64,000 bases of DNA from Rhodocyclales bacterium (lineage in GTDB: Bacteria > Pseudomonadota > Gammaproteobacteria > Burkholderiales > Rhodocyclaceae), in assembly GCA_016235745.1 (NCBI GenBank), contig JACRJA010000001.1, positions 62,001 through 126,000 of the forward strand, read 5' to 3'. The stretch's first letter is position 1; the number at the start of each line of letters is the position of its first letter. Both the position numbers and the translations under genes were made by a program. Positions 1-11,164 of the stretch are shown piece after piece. The notes beneath the pieces were generated by a model. That model saw only the letters and a list, made by a program, of their open reading frames with translations, did no database searches and was not told where the DNA came from.

Positions 1-499
1 CGGGCACAGCGTCCTGACGGCGGGGCTCACGCTCGGGCTCATGATCCTGCCCATCATCATCGTGGCCACCCGCGAGGCGCTGCGCGCCATTCCGGTGGCC
101 ATCCGCGAGGCGGCCTACGCCCTGGGGGCCACGCGCTGGCAGGTGGTGAGCGATCACCTCATCCCCTACGCTTCGGGCGGCATCTACACCGGCGTGATCA
201 TCGGCTTGTCGCGCGCCATCGGCGAGACTGCGCCGGTGATCACCATCGGCGCGCTCACCTTCATCGCCTTCCTGCCGCCGATCCCCTTCAGCGGCGATCC
301 GCCGGCCGGCCCGTTCGATTGGCTCTTCTCTCCCTTCACGGTGCTGCCCATCCAGATGTTCAACTGGCTGTCGCGCCCGCAGAGCGCCTTCCACGTCAAT
401 GCGGCGGCCACCGGCATCGTCATCATCGTGGCCACGCTCGCGATGAACGGCATCGCCATCTGGCTGCGCAGCCGCATCCGCAGCAAGTTGAAGTGGTGA
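1..499 (+). CDS. pstA: Phosphate ABC transporter permease PstA (C-terminal part)
   Basis: Inner-membrane permease of the high-affinity phosphate importer PstSCAB. The gene enters from the left edge; the frame is open from base 2 and about 165 C-terminal residues are visible. Seen: the EAA-type cytoplasmic loop of ABC importers ([14 protein letters not shown]), which contacts the ATPase, followed by [12 protein letters not shown], a strongly conserved stretch of PstA/PstC, and a final hydrophobic helix before a basic tail. It ends 40 nt before the likely pstB ATG, consistent with one pst operon. PstC is less likely because pstA normally directly precedes pstB. Identification is firm; the N-terminus is outside the window. 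Confidence 0.93.
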   Translation, partial: GHSVLTAGLTLGLMILPIIIVATREALRAIPVAIREAAYALGATRWQVVSDHLIPYASGGIYTGVIIGLSRAIGETAPVITIGALTFIAFLPPIPFSGDPPAGPFDWLFSPFTVLPIQMFNWLSRPQSAFHVNAAATGIVIIVATLAMNGIAIWLRSRIRSKLKW

Positions 500-539
500 T
501 CGGGTGAACGAATCCTCTTCCTTCGACGGAACCAAGCGC

Positions 540-1346
540 ATGAACGAACCAAGAAAGCCGGAGAGCAACGCGGCGATCGTCACCGAGCCGCTCAAGGCCG
601 AGACGCGCAAGTTCAATTTCTACTACGGCGACAACCACGCGCTGAAAAACGTCGATCTGCCGGTGGCCGAGCGCCGGGTCACGGCGCTGATCGGTCCTTC
701 CGGGTGCGGCAAGTCGACCCTGCTGCGCAGCTTCAATCGCATGCACGACCTCTATCCCGGCAACCGCTACGAAGGCGAGATCCGCCTCTATCCCGACGAC
801 GTCGATCTCGTCTCGCCCACGGTCGACCCCATCGAGATCCGCATGCGCATCTCCATGGTGTTCCAGAAGCCCAACCCTTTCCCGAAGACGATCTTCGAGA
901 ACGTGGCCTATGGCCTGATGGTGCGCGGCGAGAAGCGCCGCTCGGTGCTGGAGGAAAAAGTCGAGGAGGCCCTGCGCGGGGCGGCGCTGTGGGACGAGGT
1001 CAAAGACCGGCTCGATGATCTGGCCTTCAACCTCTCGGGGGGACAGCAGCAGCGGCTGTGCATCGCTCGGGCGCTGGCGGCCGACCCGGAGATCATCCTC
1101 TTCGACGAGCCTACCTCGGCGCTCGATCCCATCGCCACGGCGAGCATCGAGGAACTCATCGCCGAGATCAAGGAAAAAGTGACCATCCTCATCGTCACCC
1201 ACAACATGCAGCAGGCGGCGCGCATCTCGGACTACACCGCCTTCATGTACCTGGGCGAGCTCATCGAGTTCGGGCGCACCGACGAGCTCTTCGTGCGTCC
1301 GCGCAAGAAACAGACCGAGGATTACATCACCGGGCGGTTTGGCTGA
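540..1346 (+). CDS. pstB: Phosphate ABC transporter ATP-binding protein PstB
   Basis: ATPase that powers phosphate import through PstCA. Seen: Walker [10 protein letters not shown], the Q-loop region [10 protein letters not shown] typical of PstB, signature LSGGQQQR and Walker [12 protein letters not shown] followed by the switch His in THNMQQA. From the ATG at 540 the product is 268 aa, close to the usual 250-270. A GTG at 504 in the same frame would add 12 residues not expected in the family; neither start has a strong Shine-Dalgarno. The stop codon abuts the stop of the convergent GDT1-type gene (TGATCA at 1344-1349), so no intergenic terminator separates them. No phoU follows within the window. 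Confidence 0.95.
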   Translation: MNEPRKPESNAAIVTEPLKAETRKFNFYYGDNHALKNVDLPVAERRVTALIGPSGCGKSTLLRSFNRMHDLYPGNRYEGEIRLYPDDVDLVSPTVDPIEIRMRISMVFQKPNPFPKTIFENVAYGLMVRGEKRRSVLEEKVEEALRGAALWDEVKDRLDDLAFNLSGGQQQRLCIARALAADPEIILFDEPTSALDPIATASIEELIAEIKEKVTILIVTHNMQQAARISDYTAFMYLGELIEFGRTDELFVRPRKKQTEDYITGRFG

Positions 1347-1913
1347 TCACCACCACCAGGCGGCGATCCCCAGCAGCACGAAGGCGAGCGCCGCGGTGAC
1401 GTGCAGCATCCTGGCTGGCAGGCGGCGGGTGAGGCGCTCGCCGAACCACACCACGGGGGCGTTGGCGAGCATCATGCCCACCGTGGTCCCGGTCACCACC
1501 GCCGCGTAGGGCGAATAGTGCGCGGCGAGCGCCACGGTGGCAAGCTGCGTCTTGTCGCCCATCTCGGCGAGGAAAAAGGCGGAAGACACGATGGCAAAGA
1601 CGCGGGCGAGCGAAGTCGCCGGCCGCGTCTTCGTCTCGTCTTCGTCGAGCGCATCCGGCACCAGCATCCACAGCCCCAGCGCGACGAAAGAGATCGCGAC
1701 CACTGCGCGCAGCACGTCCGGCCCGAGCCACTGCATCACCGCCGCGCCCAGCGCCGCGGCCCCGGCGTGATTGGCGAGCGTGGCAAAGAAAATCGCCGCG
1801 CAGATCGTCCACGGCGCGCGGTAACGTCCGGCGAGCACGAGCGAGAGGAGCTGGGTCTTGTCGCCGACTTCAGCAAGGGCGACGAGCCCGGTGGCGGTGA
1901 GGAAGGCTTCCAT
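1347..1913 (-). CDS. GDT1/TMEM165 family (UPF0016) cation transporter, probable Mn2+ exporter
   Basis: Small membrane protein (188 aa) of the UPF0016/GDT1 family. The hallmark E-x-G-D-K-T motif occurs twice, as AEVGDKTQL near residue 15 and AEMGDKTQL near residue 117, in two homologous three-helix halves separated by an acidic loop (LDEDETKT). Known members exchange Mn2+ or Ca2+ for protons; a bacterial homologue is a Mn2+ exporter, so Mn efflux is the likeliest role, but the ion cannot be read from sequence. It is convergent with pstB, with stops directly adjacent, and divergent from uvrA. No yybP-ykoY (Mn2+) riboswitch is recognisable in the short upstream region. Confidence 0.85.
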   Translation of the reverse strand: MEAFLTATGLVALAEVGDKTQLLSLVLAGRYRAPWTICAAIFFATLANHAGAAALGAAVMQWLGPDVLRAVVAISFVALGLWMLVPDALDEDETKTRPATSLARVFAIVSSAFFLAEMGDKTQLATVALAAHYSPYAAVVTGTTVGMMLANAPVVWFGERLTRRLPARMLHVTAALAFVLLGIAAWWW

Positions 1914-1943
1914 CGGCTGGCGGGCAATGGCGCAGTGTGTCGC

Positions 1944-1949
1944 ATTATA
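1944..1949 (-). promoter_or_regulatory. Perfect -10 hexamer upstream of the GDT1-type gene
   Basis: TATAAT on the minus strand, 31 nt upstream of the start codon at 1913. No good -35 hexamer is visible at 16-18 bp. The same gap also carries TATGAT on the plus strand (1963-1968), which could serve uvrA. Inference from motif and position only. Confidence 0.35.
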
Positions 1950-2014
1950 GCGGCGCGCTTGCTATGATCGTAGAAATCGACGGCGGGCTCGCCAGCCGCA
2001 ATGAACGGAAAACC

Positions 2015-5000
2015 ATGCACGAAGACGAGGGACGACCGGCCGCATCCTGCATCCGCATTCGCGGTGCGCGCCAGCACAACCTGAAGAATCTCGACGTCGT
2101 CCTGCCCACGGGGCGCTTCATCGCCGTGAGCGGCGTCTCAGGGGCGGGGAAATCCTCGCTCGTGATCGAGACGCTCTACGCCGAGGGGCAGCGCCGCTAC
2201 GTCGAGACCTTCTCGCCCTACGCGCGCCAGTTCTTCGAGCGGCTCGACGCGCCCGAGGTCGACGAGATCGACGCCGTGCTGCCGGCGATCGCCATTGAAG
2301 GCGGCACCCACGTGCGCACCTCGCGCTCGACGGTGGGCACGCTCACCGAGATTGCCGACCACGCCAAGTGGCTCTACGCCCGCGCCGCGCGGCTCTTCTG
2401 CCCCGGCTGTGGCGAGGAGATCGTGCCGCACACGCCGGAGACGGTGGCTGCCGACCTGGCTCGGCGTTTTGCCGCGGACGCCCGGCTCGCCGTGCTCTAT
2501 CCCGTGCCGGTGCCCGAGCGCCTGCCCGCCGAGACGGTGCGCGCCGGGCTTGCCGCCCAAGGCTATTCTCGCATCGTCGCCCGCACGCCTGCCGGGGACG
2601 GGCGCTGGTGGTGGTGGGTGGTGCAGGATCGCTTCCGCCTCGCAGCGGCCGAGGAACGCAGGCTCGCCGAAGCGCTGGAGGCGGCCTTCGCCCTGGGGCA
2701 GGGACGGCTGGCGCTGGCCGATTGGGACGAACTGCGGGCGCGCCTGGGGGAGCCGCCCGCGGCGGGCGAGCCTCCCTCCTGCGAGCGGCTGCCCGTGCGG
2801 GAATACCGCCGCGAGCGCTACTGCGGCAGTTGCGACCGGGCTTTCGCCGATCCCTCGCCGGGGCTCTTCTCCTTCAATTCCCCGGTGGGCGCCTGTCCGA
2901 CCTGCCGCGGCTTCGGACGGGTGATCGGCATCGACTGGGACAAGGTGATCCCGGATCCCTCGCTGTCCCTGCGCCGGGGGGCGATCCGTCCTTGGCAAGG
3001 GGGCTTCTCGGCCCAATGCCAGCAGGAGATGGAGATGCTCGCTCCGGCCGCCGGCGTGCGCCTGGACGTGCCTTGGCACGAGCTTAGCCCAGAGGAACGG
3101 CGCTGGGTGCTCGAAGGCGATCCCGACTGGGCCGACTGGGAGACGAGCTGGCCGCAGCATTGGTACGGCGTGCGCCGTTACTTCGCATGGCTCGAATCCA
3201 AGGCGTACAAGATGCACGTGCGGGTGCTGCTGTCGCGCTACCGCAGCTACACCGTCTGCCCCGACTGCCACGGCACCCGTCTCAAGCCCGAGGCGCTCGC
3301 CTGGCGCCTGCTTGCCCCCGGCGAAGAGAACACGGCAGGGCGCCTGCCCGGTCACAGCCTGCCCGAGCTCTTCGCCCTGCCGGTGGATGAGGCGGCTGCC
3401 TTCGTGCGCCGCTGCGCCGCCGGCATCCAGGGCAAGACCCTGCGGCAGGTGTTCGAGGAGATCGACACGCGTCTGGGCTATCTGTGCGAGGTGGGGCTGG
3501 GCTACCTCACCCTCGATCGCGCCTCGCGCACCCTCTCGGGCGGCGAGCTGCAGCGTATTCACCTCACCACGGCGCTCGGCACCTCGCTCGTGGAGACGCT
3601 CTTCGTGCTGGAAGAGCCCACCGCCGGGCTGCACGCGCGCGACGTGGCGCGGCTCATCGGGGCGATCCGCCGGCTGGTGGACCTAGGCAACACGGTGGTG
3701 GTGATCGAGCACGACCCGCAGGTGATCGCCGCCGCCGACTGGGTGATCGACCTCGGACCGGGCGCCGGGGCCGAAGGGGGGCGGCTGGTGGCCGAAGGGC
3801 CGCCGGCGGTCATCGCGGCGCATCCGTCATCCCTCACGGGGGCTTACCTCAGCGGCCGGCTGCGGGTGCAGGCGGAACGCGCCGCGCGCGAGGTGCGCGA
3901 CGCTCCGTGGCTGCACCTGCGCGGCGCGCGCGAGCACAACCTCAAGGGGATAGACGTAGCGATCCCCTTGTCGGGGCTGACGGTGATCGCCGGCGTGTCG
4001 GGCTCGGGCAAATCCACCCTGGTCGAGAACGTGCTCGTGCCCGCCGTGTCGCGGGCGCTGGGGCGCGAGGCCGAGGCCCCGGGGCCGTACGATGCGCTCG
4101 AAGGGGCGCAGGCGCTCGCCGATCTCGTCTGGATCGACCAGACGCCGCTTGCCAAGAGCGCGCGCTCCATGCCGGTGACGGTAACCGGGGCTTGGGACGA
4201 GCTGCGCCGGGCTTTCGCCGCTCAGCCCGAGGCCGCGGCCCATGGCTTCACCGCCGGCAGTTTCAGCTTCAACGCCGGTGAAGGACGCTGCCCCGCCTGC
4301 GGCGGCTCAGGCTTCGAACACGTGGAGATGCAGTTTCTCGCCGACGTCTATCTCCGCTGCCCGGTGTGCGACGGCCGGCGTTTTCGCTCCGAGGTGCTGC
4401 GCGTGCGCTTCGCCGGCAAGAACGCCGCCGAATGGCTGGATCTCACGGTGGACGAGGCCCTGGCGCTCATCTCCCGCCTGCCGCAGGCCAGGGCGGCCGC
4501 GGCGCGCCTGCAGCCGCTCGTTGCCCTCGGGCTCGGTTATCTGCGCCTGGGTCAGCCCACGCCGACGCTTTCCGGCGGCGAGGCCCAGCGCCTCAAGCTC
4601 GCGGCGCGGCTGGCCGAACGCCGCCGCAGCGCCGGAAAGACCCTCTACGTGCTCGACGAGCCCACCACGGGGCTGCACCAGCACGAAGTCGCGCGCCTGC
4701 TGCGCGTGCTCGAGGACCTGGCCGCACAGGGCGAGGCGGTGGTGGTGGTCGAGCACCACCTCGACGTGATCGCCGCCGCCGACTGGGTGATCGAACTGGG
4801 CCCCGAAGGCGGCGAAGGCGGCGGCAGAATCGTCCATGCAGGGCCAGCGGCCACGCTCGCCGCGGCCGAGACCGCCACCGGCCGGGCGCTGCGCGAGCGC
4901 ACCTTCCTCTTCGCCCCGCCGGCCCTGCCGCTCGCCGCCGAACCCGTTCCTCTCTATGGCCTTGCGCCGCGCCGGGCGATCGAGATCGTCGATGCGTACG

Positions 5001-7522
5001 AGCACAACCTCAAGCACCTCGACGTGACGATTCCGCGCGAGCGGCTCACCGTGGTCACCGGCGTGTCCGGCTCGGGCAAGTCGACGCTTGCCTTCGACAT
5101 CGTCTTCGCCGAAGGGCAGCGGCGCTACCTCACGGCGCTCGATGCCTACGCGCGCCAGTTCGTGCAACCGCCACCGCCGCCAGCGGTGGGCCGCATCCTT
5201 GGCCTGTCGCCCACCGTGGCCATCGAACAGCGCACCAGCCGCGGCGGCTACAAGAGCACGGTGGGTACGCTTACCGAAATCGCCCCCTTCCTGCGGCTGC
5301 TCTATGCCCGCCTCGGCACCCCCTATTGCCCCGAGTGCGGCGTTGCGCTCGAACCGCTCGCTGCCGCTTCCTTGGCGCAGCGCCTGGCGACGCTGCCGTC
5401 GCCGCTTGCCCTCTACGCCCCGCTCGTGCGCCGCCGCAAGGGGATCTACAAGGAACTGGCCGCCTGGGCAGCGCGACGCGGCGTGGCGACGCTGCTCGTC
5501 GACGGCGAGGAGCTTCCCACCGACCCCTGGCCCAAGCTCGACCGCTACCGCGAACACGACATCGACCTGCCGATCGAGCGGCTCGCATCCGCCGACGTCG
5601 ACGCCTTGCGCCGCGCCGTGCAGCAGGCGCTGGAGGTGGGCGAAGGGGTGAAGGTGCGCGACGGCCTCGGCCGCTGGCACCTCTTTGCCGGCGCCCACGT
5701 CTGCCCCTCCTGCGGCAAGGGCGCTCCGCCGCTCGATCCGCGTCTCTTCTCGCAGCATTCGCCCCTGGGCTGGTGTCCGGCTTGCCTCGGCACCGGCCGG
5801 AAACTGCTGGGCGAAGGCGCGGCGCTGCGCGACGGCCGGCCGCAGGCGCTCGAAGCGGAACGCGAGGTCGAGGGCCGCCTCGTCACCGCCCAGACCTGCC
5901 CCGAATGCGGCGGCAGCCGGCTCAATGCGGATGCGCGCGCCGTGCGGCTGCAAGGGATGACGCTGCCGCAGCTCGCGCGCCTGCCGCTCGCCCGCCTGGC
6001 GCCGTGGCTCGACGAAGCCGCGGCGCACTGGGACGAGCGCAGCCGGCGCATCGCCGCCGAAGTGCTGCCGCAGATCGCGCAGCGCCTCGCCTTTCTCTGC
6101 GAGGCGGGGCTCGGTTATCTCACGCTGGAGCGCGCCGCGCCCACGCTCTCGGGGGGCGAAGCGCAGCGCATCCGGCTCGCCGCCCAGCTCGGCTCGACCC
6201 TGCGCGGCGTGTGCTACGTGCTCGACGAACCCACCATCGGCCTGCACCCGCGCGACGACGAAACCCTCATCGCCCTGCTGCGCCGGCTGCAGCGGCGCGG
6301 CAACACGGTGCTGGTGGTCGAGCACGACGAGGCGATGATCCGCAGCGCCGACGAGCTGATCGACCTCGGCCCCGGCGCGGGCGAGCACGGCGGCGAGGTG
6401 GTGGCGCAAGGGCCGCTGCCGGCCATCCTCGCTTCGCCGCGCTCGCTCACCGGCAAGATGCTGCGCTGCCCCATCGCGCACCGGCTCGCGCCGCCGCGGC
6501 CCGTCGCCGACGACGCGGCGAGCCTGTGGGTGCGCGGCGCACGGCACCATAACCTGCAGGGCATCGACGTGCGCCTGCCGCTCGCGCGCCTCACGGTGGT
6601 CACTGGCGTGTCCGGCTCGGGCAAATCCACTCTGGTGCGCGAGGTGCTCGCCCAGAGCCTGCGCCAGGGCCGGCCCGTCGGCTGCGAGCGCCTCGAAGGC
6701 GGGGAGGCCCTCACGCGGCTGCTCGAAGTCGACCAGACGCCCATCGGCAAGACCCCCCGCTCCTGCCCGGCCACCTACCTCAAGGTGTTCGACCCCATCC
6801 GCCGCCTCTTCGCCGAAACCCAGGAAGCGCGCACCCGCGGCTGGGCCCCGGCCTGGTTCTCCTTCAATACGGGCGAGGGCCGCTGCCCCGTGTGCGAGGG
6901 ACAGGGCATGATCACGGTGGAGATGGCCTTTCTGCCCGACGTGCGCGAACCGTGCGACGCCTGCGGCGGCAGCCGCTACCGCGCCGAGACCCTGCAGGTG
7001 CGCTGGCGCGGTGCCTCCATCGCCGAGGTACTGGCGATGACGGTAGCGCAGGCGGCGGAATTCTTCGCCGCCCACCCGGCGATCGCACGTCCGCTGCGCT
7101 GGATGGAAGAAGTGGGCCTGGGCTACCTGCGCCTGGGGCAGCCCAGTCCGACGCTCTCCGGCGGCGAAGCGCAGCGGCTCAAGCTCGTGGCCGAGCTCTC
7201 GCGTCCGGCGCATGCGCCCACCCTCTACCTGCTCGACGAACCCACCGTCGGCCTGCATCTGGCCGACATCGAGAAGCTGCTGCGCGTGCTGCACCGCCTG
7301 GTGGAGAACGGACACACGGTGGTGGTCATCGAACACGACCCGGACGTGTGGCTCGAAGCCGACTGGATCATTGATCTCGGCCCCGGCGGGGGTGACGAGG
7401 GCGGGCGACTGGTCCATCAAGGAACGCTGGAGGCGCTGCGGCGCCGGGGCAAGGGGGCGACGTGCGCGGCGCTCGAACGCGTGCTCGCGCGCCGCGCCGC
7501 TACGGAGGTTCTGGTTCTATGA
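2015..7522 (+). CDS. uvrA: Tandem-fused double-length UvrA (excinuclease ABC subunit A)
   Basis: UvrA is the damage-recognition ATPase of nucleotide excision repair and loads UvrB. At about 1835 aa this is twice the usual length: two complete UvrA units head to tail. Four Walker A motifs are seen: GVSGAGKSS near residue 40, then GVSGSGKST near 660, 1015 and 1530. Each unit has its signature motifs ([16 protein letters not shown]) and CxxC zinc modules (for example CPACGGSG...CPVCDG). The first Walker B reads [11 protein letters not shown], with Glu for the usual Asp, whereas the other three read LDEPT. ATG 2015 is chosen because UvrA homology ([11 protein letters not shown]) begins a few residues later; GTG 1937 and ATG 1964 would add unrelated residues. 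Double UvrA proteins are known in proteobacteria; whether one unit is specialised is unknown. Confidence 0.93.
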   Translation: MHEDEGRPAASCIRIRGARQHNLKNLDVVLPTGRFIAVSGVSGAGKSSLVIETLYAEGQRRYVETFSPYARQFFERLDAPEVDEIDAVLPAIAIEGGTHVRTSRSTVGTLTEIADHAKWLYARAARLFCPGCGEEIVPHTPETVAADLARRFAADARLAVLYPVPVPERLPAETVRAGLAAQGYSRIVARTPAGDGRWWWWVVQDRFRLAAAEERRLAEALEAAFALGQGRLALADWDELRARLGEPPAAGEPPSCERLPVREYRRERYCGSCDRAFADPSPGLFSFNSPVGACPTCRGFGRVIGIDWDKVIPDPSLSLRRGAIRPWQGGFSAQCQQEMEMLAPAAGVRLDVPWHELSPEERRWVLEGDPDWADWETSWPQHWYGVRRYFAWLESKAYKMHVRVLLSRYRSYTVCPDCHGTRLKPEALAWRLLAPGEENTAGRLPGHSLPELFALPVDEAAAFVRRCAAGIQGKTLRQVFEEIDTRLGYLCEVGLGYLTLDRASRTLSGGELQRIHLTTALGTSLVETLFVLEEPTAGLHARDVARLIGAIRRLVDLGNTVVVIEHDPQVIAAADWVIDLGPGAGAEGGRLVAEGPPAVIAAHPSSLTGAYLSGRLRVQAERAAREVRDAPWLHLRGAREHNLKGIDVAIPLSGLTVIAGVSGSGKSTLVENVLVPAVSRALGREAEAPGPYDALEGAQALADLVWIDQTPLAKSARSMPVTVTGAWDELRRAFAAQPEAAAHGFTAGSFSFNAGEGRCPACGGSGFEHVEMQFLADVYLRCPVCDGRRFRSEVLRVRFAGKNAAEWLDLTVDEALALISRLPQARAAAARLQPLVALGLGYLRLGQPTPTLSGGEAQRLKLAARLAERRRSAGKTLYVLDEPTTGLHQHEVARLLRVLEDLAAQGEAVVVVEHHLDVIAAADWVIELGPEGGEGGGRIVHAGPAATLAAAETATGRALRERTFLFAPPALPLAAEPVPLYGLAPRRAIEIVDAYEHNLKHLDVTIPRERLTVVTGVSGSGKSTLAFDIVFAEGQRRYLTALDAYARQFVQPPPPPAVGRILGLSPTVAIEQRTSRGGYKSTVGTLTEIAPFLRLLYARLGTPYCPECGVALEPLAAASLAQRLATLPSPLALYAPLVRRRKGIYKELAAWAARRGVATLLVDGEELPTDPWPKLDRYREHDIDLPIERLASADVDALRRAVQQALEVGEGVKVRDGLGRWHLFAGAHVCPSCGKGAPPLDPRLFSQHSPLGWCPACLGTGRKLLGEGAALRDGRPQALEAEREVEGRLVTAQTCPECGGSRLNADARAVRLQGMTLPQLARLPLARLAPWLDEAAAHWDERSRRIAAEVLPQIAQRLAFLCEAGLGYLTLERAAPTLSGGEAQRIRLAAQLGSTLRGVCYVLDEPTIGLHPRDDETLIALLRRLQRRGNTVLVVEHDEAMIRSADELIDLGPGAGEHGGEVVAQGPLPAILASPRSLTGKMLRCPIAHRLAPPRPVADDAASLWVRGARHHNLQGIDVRLPLARLTVVTGVSGSGKSTLVREVLAQSLRQGRPVGCERLEGGEALTRLLEVDQTPIGKTPRSCPATYLKVFDPIRRLFAETQEARTRGWAPAWFSFNTGEGRCPVCEGQGMITVEMAFLPDVREPCDACGGSRYRAETLQVRWRGASIAEVLAMTVAQAAEFFAAHPAIARPLRWMEEVGLGYLRLGQPSPTLSGGEAQRLKLVAELSRPAHAPTLYLLDEPTVGLHLADIEKLLRVLHRLVENGHTVVVIEHDPDVWLEADWIIDLGPGGGDEGGRLVHQGTLEALRRRGKGATCAALERVLARRAATEVLVL

Positions 7523-7554
7523 CGCATAATCCTTTCGCGACGAGGAGAATGAAA

Positions 7555-8271
7555 ATGAACCAGGAACACGAACGCCTCCCCGTGTGGGACCCGGCGCTGC
7601 GACTCTTTCACTGGGCCTTGGTTGCCTGCGTGGTCGGGGCGGTGGTGTCGGTCAAGATCGGCGGCAGCGCCATGGGCTGGCATGAGGCATTCGGTCTGGC
7701 CGTGCTGGGGCTCATCGTCTGGCGGCTGCAGTGGGGCTTCGTCGGCCCGCAGACGGCGCGCTTCAGCGCCTTCGTGCGCGGCCCCCGCGAGATACTCACC
7801 TACCTGCGCGGACAATGGCACGGCCTTGGTCACAATCCGCTGGGGGCGCTCTCGGTGCTGGCGCTCCTGGGGCTCTTCGGCCTGCAGGCGGTCTTGGGGC
7901 TCTTCACCTACGACGAGATCGCCTTTCGCGGGCCGCTCGCGCCCCTCGTCGACAGCGATTGGCAGCTGCGCCTCACCGGCTGGCACCGCGCGCTCGAGCC
8001 GCTGCTGTGGCTGATCGTGCTGCTGCACGTGGGCGCCATCTTCTTCTATGCCGTGGTGAAGAAGGAAGATCTGGTACGACCCATGATCACCGGCTATCGC
8101 CGGCCGCCGTCGGGCGTGCAGGACGTGCCGCCGGTGGAATGGGGGAACAAGGCCTACGCGCTGCGCCTGGCGCTCACCATCGTGGTAGCGCTTGCCGTGG
8201 TGTACGGGGCAAGCGGCGCCTGGATCCCGGCGCCCACCCCGGTGGCGCCGGTGCCGGGGATGGATTGGTGA
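7555..8271 (+). CDS. Cytochrome b561 family di-heme membrane protein
   Basis: Bacterial cytochrome b561/Ni-Fe hydrogenase b-subunit type protein, 238 aa, expected to move electrons between quinone and a periplasmic c-type cytochrome. Seen: the start WDPALRLFHW with a heme-ligand His in helix 1, GWHEAFGL in helix 2, GWHRALEPLLW and LLHVGAIFFY in helices 3-4, and an extra C-terminal hydrophobic helix. The ATG at 7555 has GAGGAG 7 nt upstream; ATG 7549 is too close to it. ATG 7519, overlapping the uvrA stop and preceded by GGAGG, is an alternative that adds 12 residues. It converges on a cytochrome c' gene 4 bp away, its likely redox partner since b561 and c' genes are often neighbours. Confidence 0.85.
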   Translation: MNQEHERLPVWDPALRLFHWALVACVVGAVVSVKIGGSAMGWHEAFGLAVLGLIVWRLQWGFVGPQTARFSAFVRGPREILTYLRGQWHGLGHNPLGALSVLALLGLFGLQAVLGLFTYDEIAFRGPLAPLVDSDWQLRLTGWHRALEPLLWLIVLLHVGAIFFYAVVKKEDLVRPMITGYRRPPSGVQDVPPVEWGNKAYALRLALTIVVALAVVYGASGAWIPAPTPVAPVPGMDW

Positions 8272-8275
8272 GGAT

Positions 8276-8752
8276 TCAGTCTTCCTTCATGCGGAACTTG
8301 TCGTGGCAGGCTTTACACGCCTTGCCCAGTTCGCCGAATTGCTTGGCGATCTCGGCCTTGTCGCCCATGGCCGCGTCTTCGGCCAGTTTGTTTGCCTGTT
8401 CGGCGAAATTGGTCGCTATCTGCCGCACTTCGTCGGGCTGCTCGAAGAATTCTTTCTTCAGCCGGCTCTTGTGGAAACCGACGACGCCCACCGTGTCGGG
8501 GCTGTAGAGCGCGCCCATGCCGGAATTGGCCGTGGCGGCGATGGCGTTGGCGGCGGCCGCCACCTGGGCTTGGTTGAAGGGGACGCTGCCGTCGACGGCC
8601 TGGGCCTTGATCTTGTCCATGTTCCAGGCCATGAAGGTGTAGGCGGCTTGGCGGTACTTCACTTTTTCTTCTGGCTTGAGGGCCTGGGCGGCCGCAGCGC
8701 CGGCAAGCCCCATCGCGGTGGCGAAGAGCAGGATTTTGTGCAGTTTCTTCAT
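8276..8752 (-). CDS. cycP: Cytochrome c' (periplasmic)
   Basis: Periplasmic four-helix-bundle heme protein of 158 aa that binds NO or CO at a five-coordinate heme and is linked to nitrosative-stress protection. Seen: an N-terminal signal peptide (MKKLHKILLFATAMGLAGAAAA), then a helical body and a single heme-attachment motif CKACH very near the C-terminus, the class II cytochrome c arrangement. ATG 8752 is preferred over the upstream codon at 8764 because GAGAAG lies 5 nt before it and the signal peptide then starts with MKK. The mature part resembles, as far as I recall, cytochrome c' of Hydrogenophilus, which supports the taxonomic guess. It converges with the cytochrome b561 gene. Confidence 0.92.
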   Translation of the reverse strand: MKKLHKILLFATAMGLAGAAAAQALKPEEKVKYRQAAYTFMAWNMDKIKAQAVDGSVPFNQAQVAAAANAIAATANSGMGALYSPDTVGVVGFHKSRLKKEFFEQPDEVRQIATNFAEQANKLAEDAAMGDKAEIAKQFGELGKACKACHDKFRMKED

Positions 8753-8838
8753 GGGTCTTCTCAACTATGTAAAGGAATGCCGCCTTAGTATAGACAATGT
8801 CCATGGAAATGGCGAGGGGAAGGTGCTCCGCTTCGCCG

Positions 8839-10449
8839 TCACCTCGTGCCGGCACTTTGGCGCTTCCTCTGTTCCCTGCGGCTGCCCAAGGGCGCTGATA
8901 TGGCCGCACGGGGGGCAGGGGCCTGGTCAGTATATTTCTGCTTGACCATCTCGCCGATGAGGCGGATGACCTCCTGGCTCGCCTGTTCGGCCTCGCGCAT
9001 GTTCGCGATGATGGCATCCAGGATCCTGGCATCACGCAGCCAGTCTTTGCGCGCTTCTTCGATGGCGGCATGGACGCTGGCGTGGACGCGGCGGTGCGGC
9101 TCTTCCAGCGTCCGGTAGGCTGGCGTGTGGTTGAAATGCGTCTTGCCATAGCCCTCGTAATACCATTTGCCCATACGGCATTGAGTGTGATCCGCTTGCA
9201 CGGCCTGCGCTTCCTCGCCCTCACCGCTGCGCTCGGCGGCCACGTAGCCGCGCTGCATGAAGATGATGTGATCGAGTTTCACCAGGGAGGCGAAGGCCAG
9301 ATCCTTGGCGCGTTCGATCTCCGCGATCGTCGCCTCGGCCGAGCGGGCCACCGCTTCGAAGCGGCTCTCGAAGCCTTGGACTTCCTCGCTGACGGTCTGC
9401 GCTTCTTCGCTCATCTCCCGGGTCTGTTGCACCATCGTTCCGACCCGCGCACGCAGTTCGCCCACCACGCCGCCGATCTCATCGGTCGCCACCCGGGTGC
9501 GCTCGGCGAGCTTGCGCACCTCGTCGGCCACCACGGCAAAGCCGCGACCGACTTCGCCGGCGCGTGCCGCTTCGATCGCGGCGTTGAGCGCGAGGAGATT
9601 CGTCTGCTCGGTGATCTCCGCGATGAGCTGCACCGTGCGGCCGATCGACTGGCTCGCCTCTTCGAGCGAGCCGGCGGTCTCGGCCATCGACGCCATGTTG
9701 TGATCGATGGCGGCAAGCGCCTGCGCGAGCTGGTGCGCCGTCGCTAGGCTTTCCGATGCGCCTTCCTGGTTGCGCTGCGCGAGTTTCTCCACCTCGTCCA
9801 TGCGTCCGCTCACCTCCATAAGGTCGGCCTGATTTCCGGCAAGGTTGCGCAGGAGGTTATCCACGTTGATCTGATGCAGGCCGCTGTTGAGCCGGTTCTT
9901 CGCCGCGAGCTCGGTGGCCTGTTCCATGGCGGTGAGCGCCAGGTTGATCGACTCCATCGAGCGCCGGATCTCGCCTGGCATGCCGTCGGTGAAGGCGTGC
10001 CGATGGAAGTCGCCGCGGGCAGCGCGCGCGAAGCAGGTATTGACGTCCTTGAAGTAGGCCTCCATCACGTCGAGCAGATCATTCAATTCCCAGGCGATCT
10101 TGCCGATCTCGCCCAGCCCCTTGGTGCGGGTGATGCGCACGCTCAGGCAGCCCTGCTTGGCCTGGGCAAAAGCCTCGCTCATGCGCGCGAGCGCCTTCAG
10201 CGGCTGCGTGATCCAGCGGTAGGCATACCAGGCGAAGGCGATCGCGGCGAGCGGTGCGGCGACATTGAGCAGGGTAGGACCGTGCTGCCAGAGCGAATGG
10301 ATGGCAAGCCCGAGGATCAGGACGACGTAGGCGAGGCTCACCAGCCGCACGCGCTGCCAGATGAAGGGAATGGTGCGGCTCGCTGCGCTCGTTGGTTGCA
10401 ACAGCCGCGCTCGAGAATCGGCAGCGGGGGCGTTTTTAGCGGGCGACAT
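8839..10449 (-). CDS. Methyl-accepting chemotaxis protein with C-terminal CZB zinc-binding domain
   Basis: Transducer of 536 aa that signals through CheW/CheA. Order: basic N-terminus, two closely spaced hydrophobic helices (about 30-75) with almost no periplasmic loop, a HAMP-like linker, the signalling hairpin with [20 protein letters not shown], then a CZB domain (about 420-500) with the Cys/His zinc set [24 protein letters not shown] and EPHRRVH. CZB domains sense zinc-thiolate chemistry such as hypochlorous acid, or modulate diguanylate cyclases in other proteins. With no periplasmic sensor, input probably comes from CZB and from the PAS protein whose 3' end overlaps this start by 14 nt. 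ATG 10449 is the first plausible start. Confidence 0.9.
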   Translation of the reverse strand: MSPAKNAPAADSRARLLQPTSAASRTIPFIWQRVRLVSLAYVVLILGLAIHSLWQHGPTLLNVAAPLAAIAFAWYAYRWITQPLKALARMSEAFAQAKQGCLSVRITRTKGLGEIGKIAWELNDLLDVMEAYFKDVNTCFARAARGDFHRHAFTDGMPGEIRRSMESINLALTAMEQATELAAKNRLNSGLHQINVDNLLRNLAGNQADLMEVSGRMDEVEKLAQRNQEGASESLATAHQLAQALAAIDHNMASMAETAGSLEEASQSIGRTVQLIAEITEQTNLLALNAAIEAARAGEVGRGFAVVADEVRKLAERTRVATDEIGGVVGELRARVGTMVQQTREMSEEAQTVSEEVQGFESRFEAVARSAEATIAEIERAKDLAFASLVKLDHIIFMQRGYVAAERSGEGEEAQAVQADHTQCRMGKWYYEGYGKTHFNHTPAYRTLEEPHRRVHASVHAAIEEARKDWLRDARILDAIIANMREAEQASQEVIRLIGEMVKQKYTDQAPAPRAAISAPLGSRREQRKRQSAGTR

Positions 10450-10984
10450 GGGTTTCCCTCCCCTGCAAGAAGAGCTCGAGCACCAGCGCTTCGTAGGTGG
10501 TGCCGAGCTCCTCGAGTTTTTTTGTCAGCCAGGCGAGCGAGGCGTCGCACGCCTTGGCCGGCCCGGCTTCGCGCTCGATGCGCCGCATCTCGGCGTAGAT
10601 CGGCGCGATCGCCTCGATCGCCGGCGCTGGGGCCTGGCGGCGCACCGAGTAGTAGCCCAGTACCTCGTCGCCGAAGCGATCGACCGTGACGTTGGCGAAC
10701 ACCCAGTAGTAGTGCCCCTTGGCGGTCATGTTCTTGACGAAACCGAACCACTCCTCGCCGCGCTGGATGGTATCCCACAGGTGCTTGAAGGCGCCTCTGG
10801 GCATGTCGGGGTGGCGCACGATGTTGTGCTGCACGCCGAGCAGCTCTTCTTCGTAATAATCGGCCACCCGCATGAACACGCGGTTGGCGTAGGTGATGCG
10901 CCCCTTGAGGTCGGTCTTGCTGACGATGATCTCATCGGGCGAGAAATGGACTTCGACGTTGGTCGGGGTGATTTTTGGTTTCAT
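10436..10984 (-). CDS. Aer-type PAS sensor protein
   Basis: Stand-alone cytoplasmic PAS protein, 182 aa. Seen: a PAS core ([16 protein letters not shown], then [16 protein letters not shown] and [17 protein letters not shown]) very like the FAD-binding PAS of the aerotaxis receptor Aer, followed by a short helical tail. ATG 10984 is chosen because GAGGAGG lies just upstream; the longer upstream reading has no Shine-Dalgarno. The gene overlaps the following chemoreceptor by 14 nt, so the two should be translationally coupled. In Aer the PAS and HAMP/signalling parts are one chain; here they appear split into two proteins (inference). FAD binding is likely from family resemblance but unproven. 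Confidence 0.88.
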   Translation of the reverse strand: MKPKITPTNVEVHFSPDEIIVSKTDLKGRITYANRVFMRVADYYEEELLGVQHNIVRHPDMPRGAFKHLWDTIQRGEEWFGFVKNMTAKGHYYWVFANVTVDRFGDEVLGYYSVRRQAPAPAIEAIAPIYAEMRRIEREAGPAKACDASLAWLTKKLEELGTTYEALVLELFLQGRETHVAR

Positions 10985-11164
10985 CGCAAGGCTCCTCCTC
11001 GTGGCGCCATCGTAGCAAGAAATTATCGGCCATCGAAGGGAAAACTGGAGGATTTTTCCCGCTGTGTTCAACGCTTCGCTTGCGCTGTCGCGCGCTATTC
11101 TGCATCATGGATCCAATGGCCCAATGATGCGCTGACGGCGCCCTGGTCATGAGGGAGCGTGACG

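Noticed and set aside
1914-2014. yybP-ykoY Mn2+ riboswitch before the GDT1-type gene
   Set aside because: About 100 bp only, with no recognisable conserved loops.
4307-7420. Open frame of over 1000 codons on the minus strand, antisense to uvrA
   Set aside because: Low-complexity Ala/Arg/Gly-rich translation, no domain, fully inside a well-supported gene; long antisense frames are expected at this GC content.
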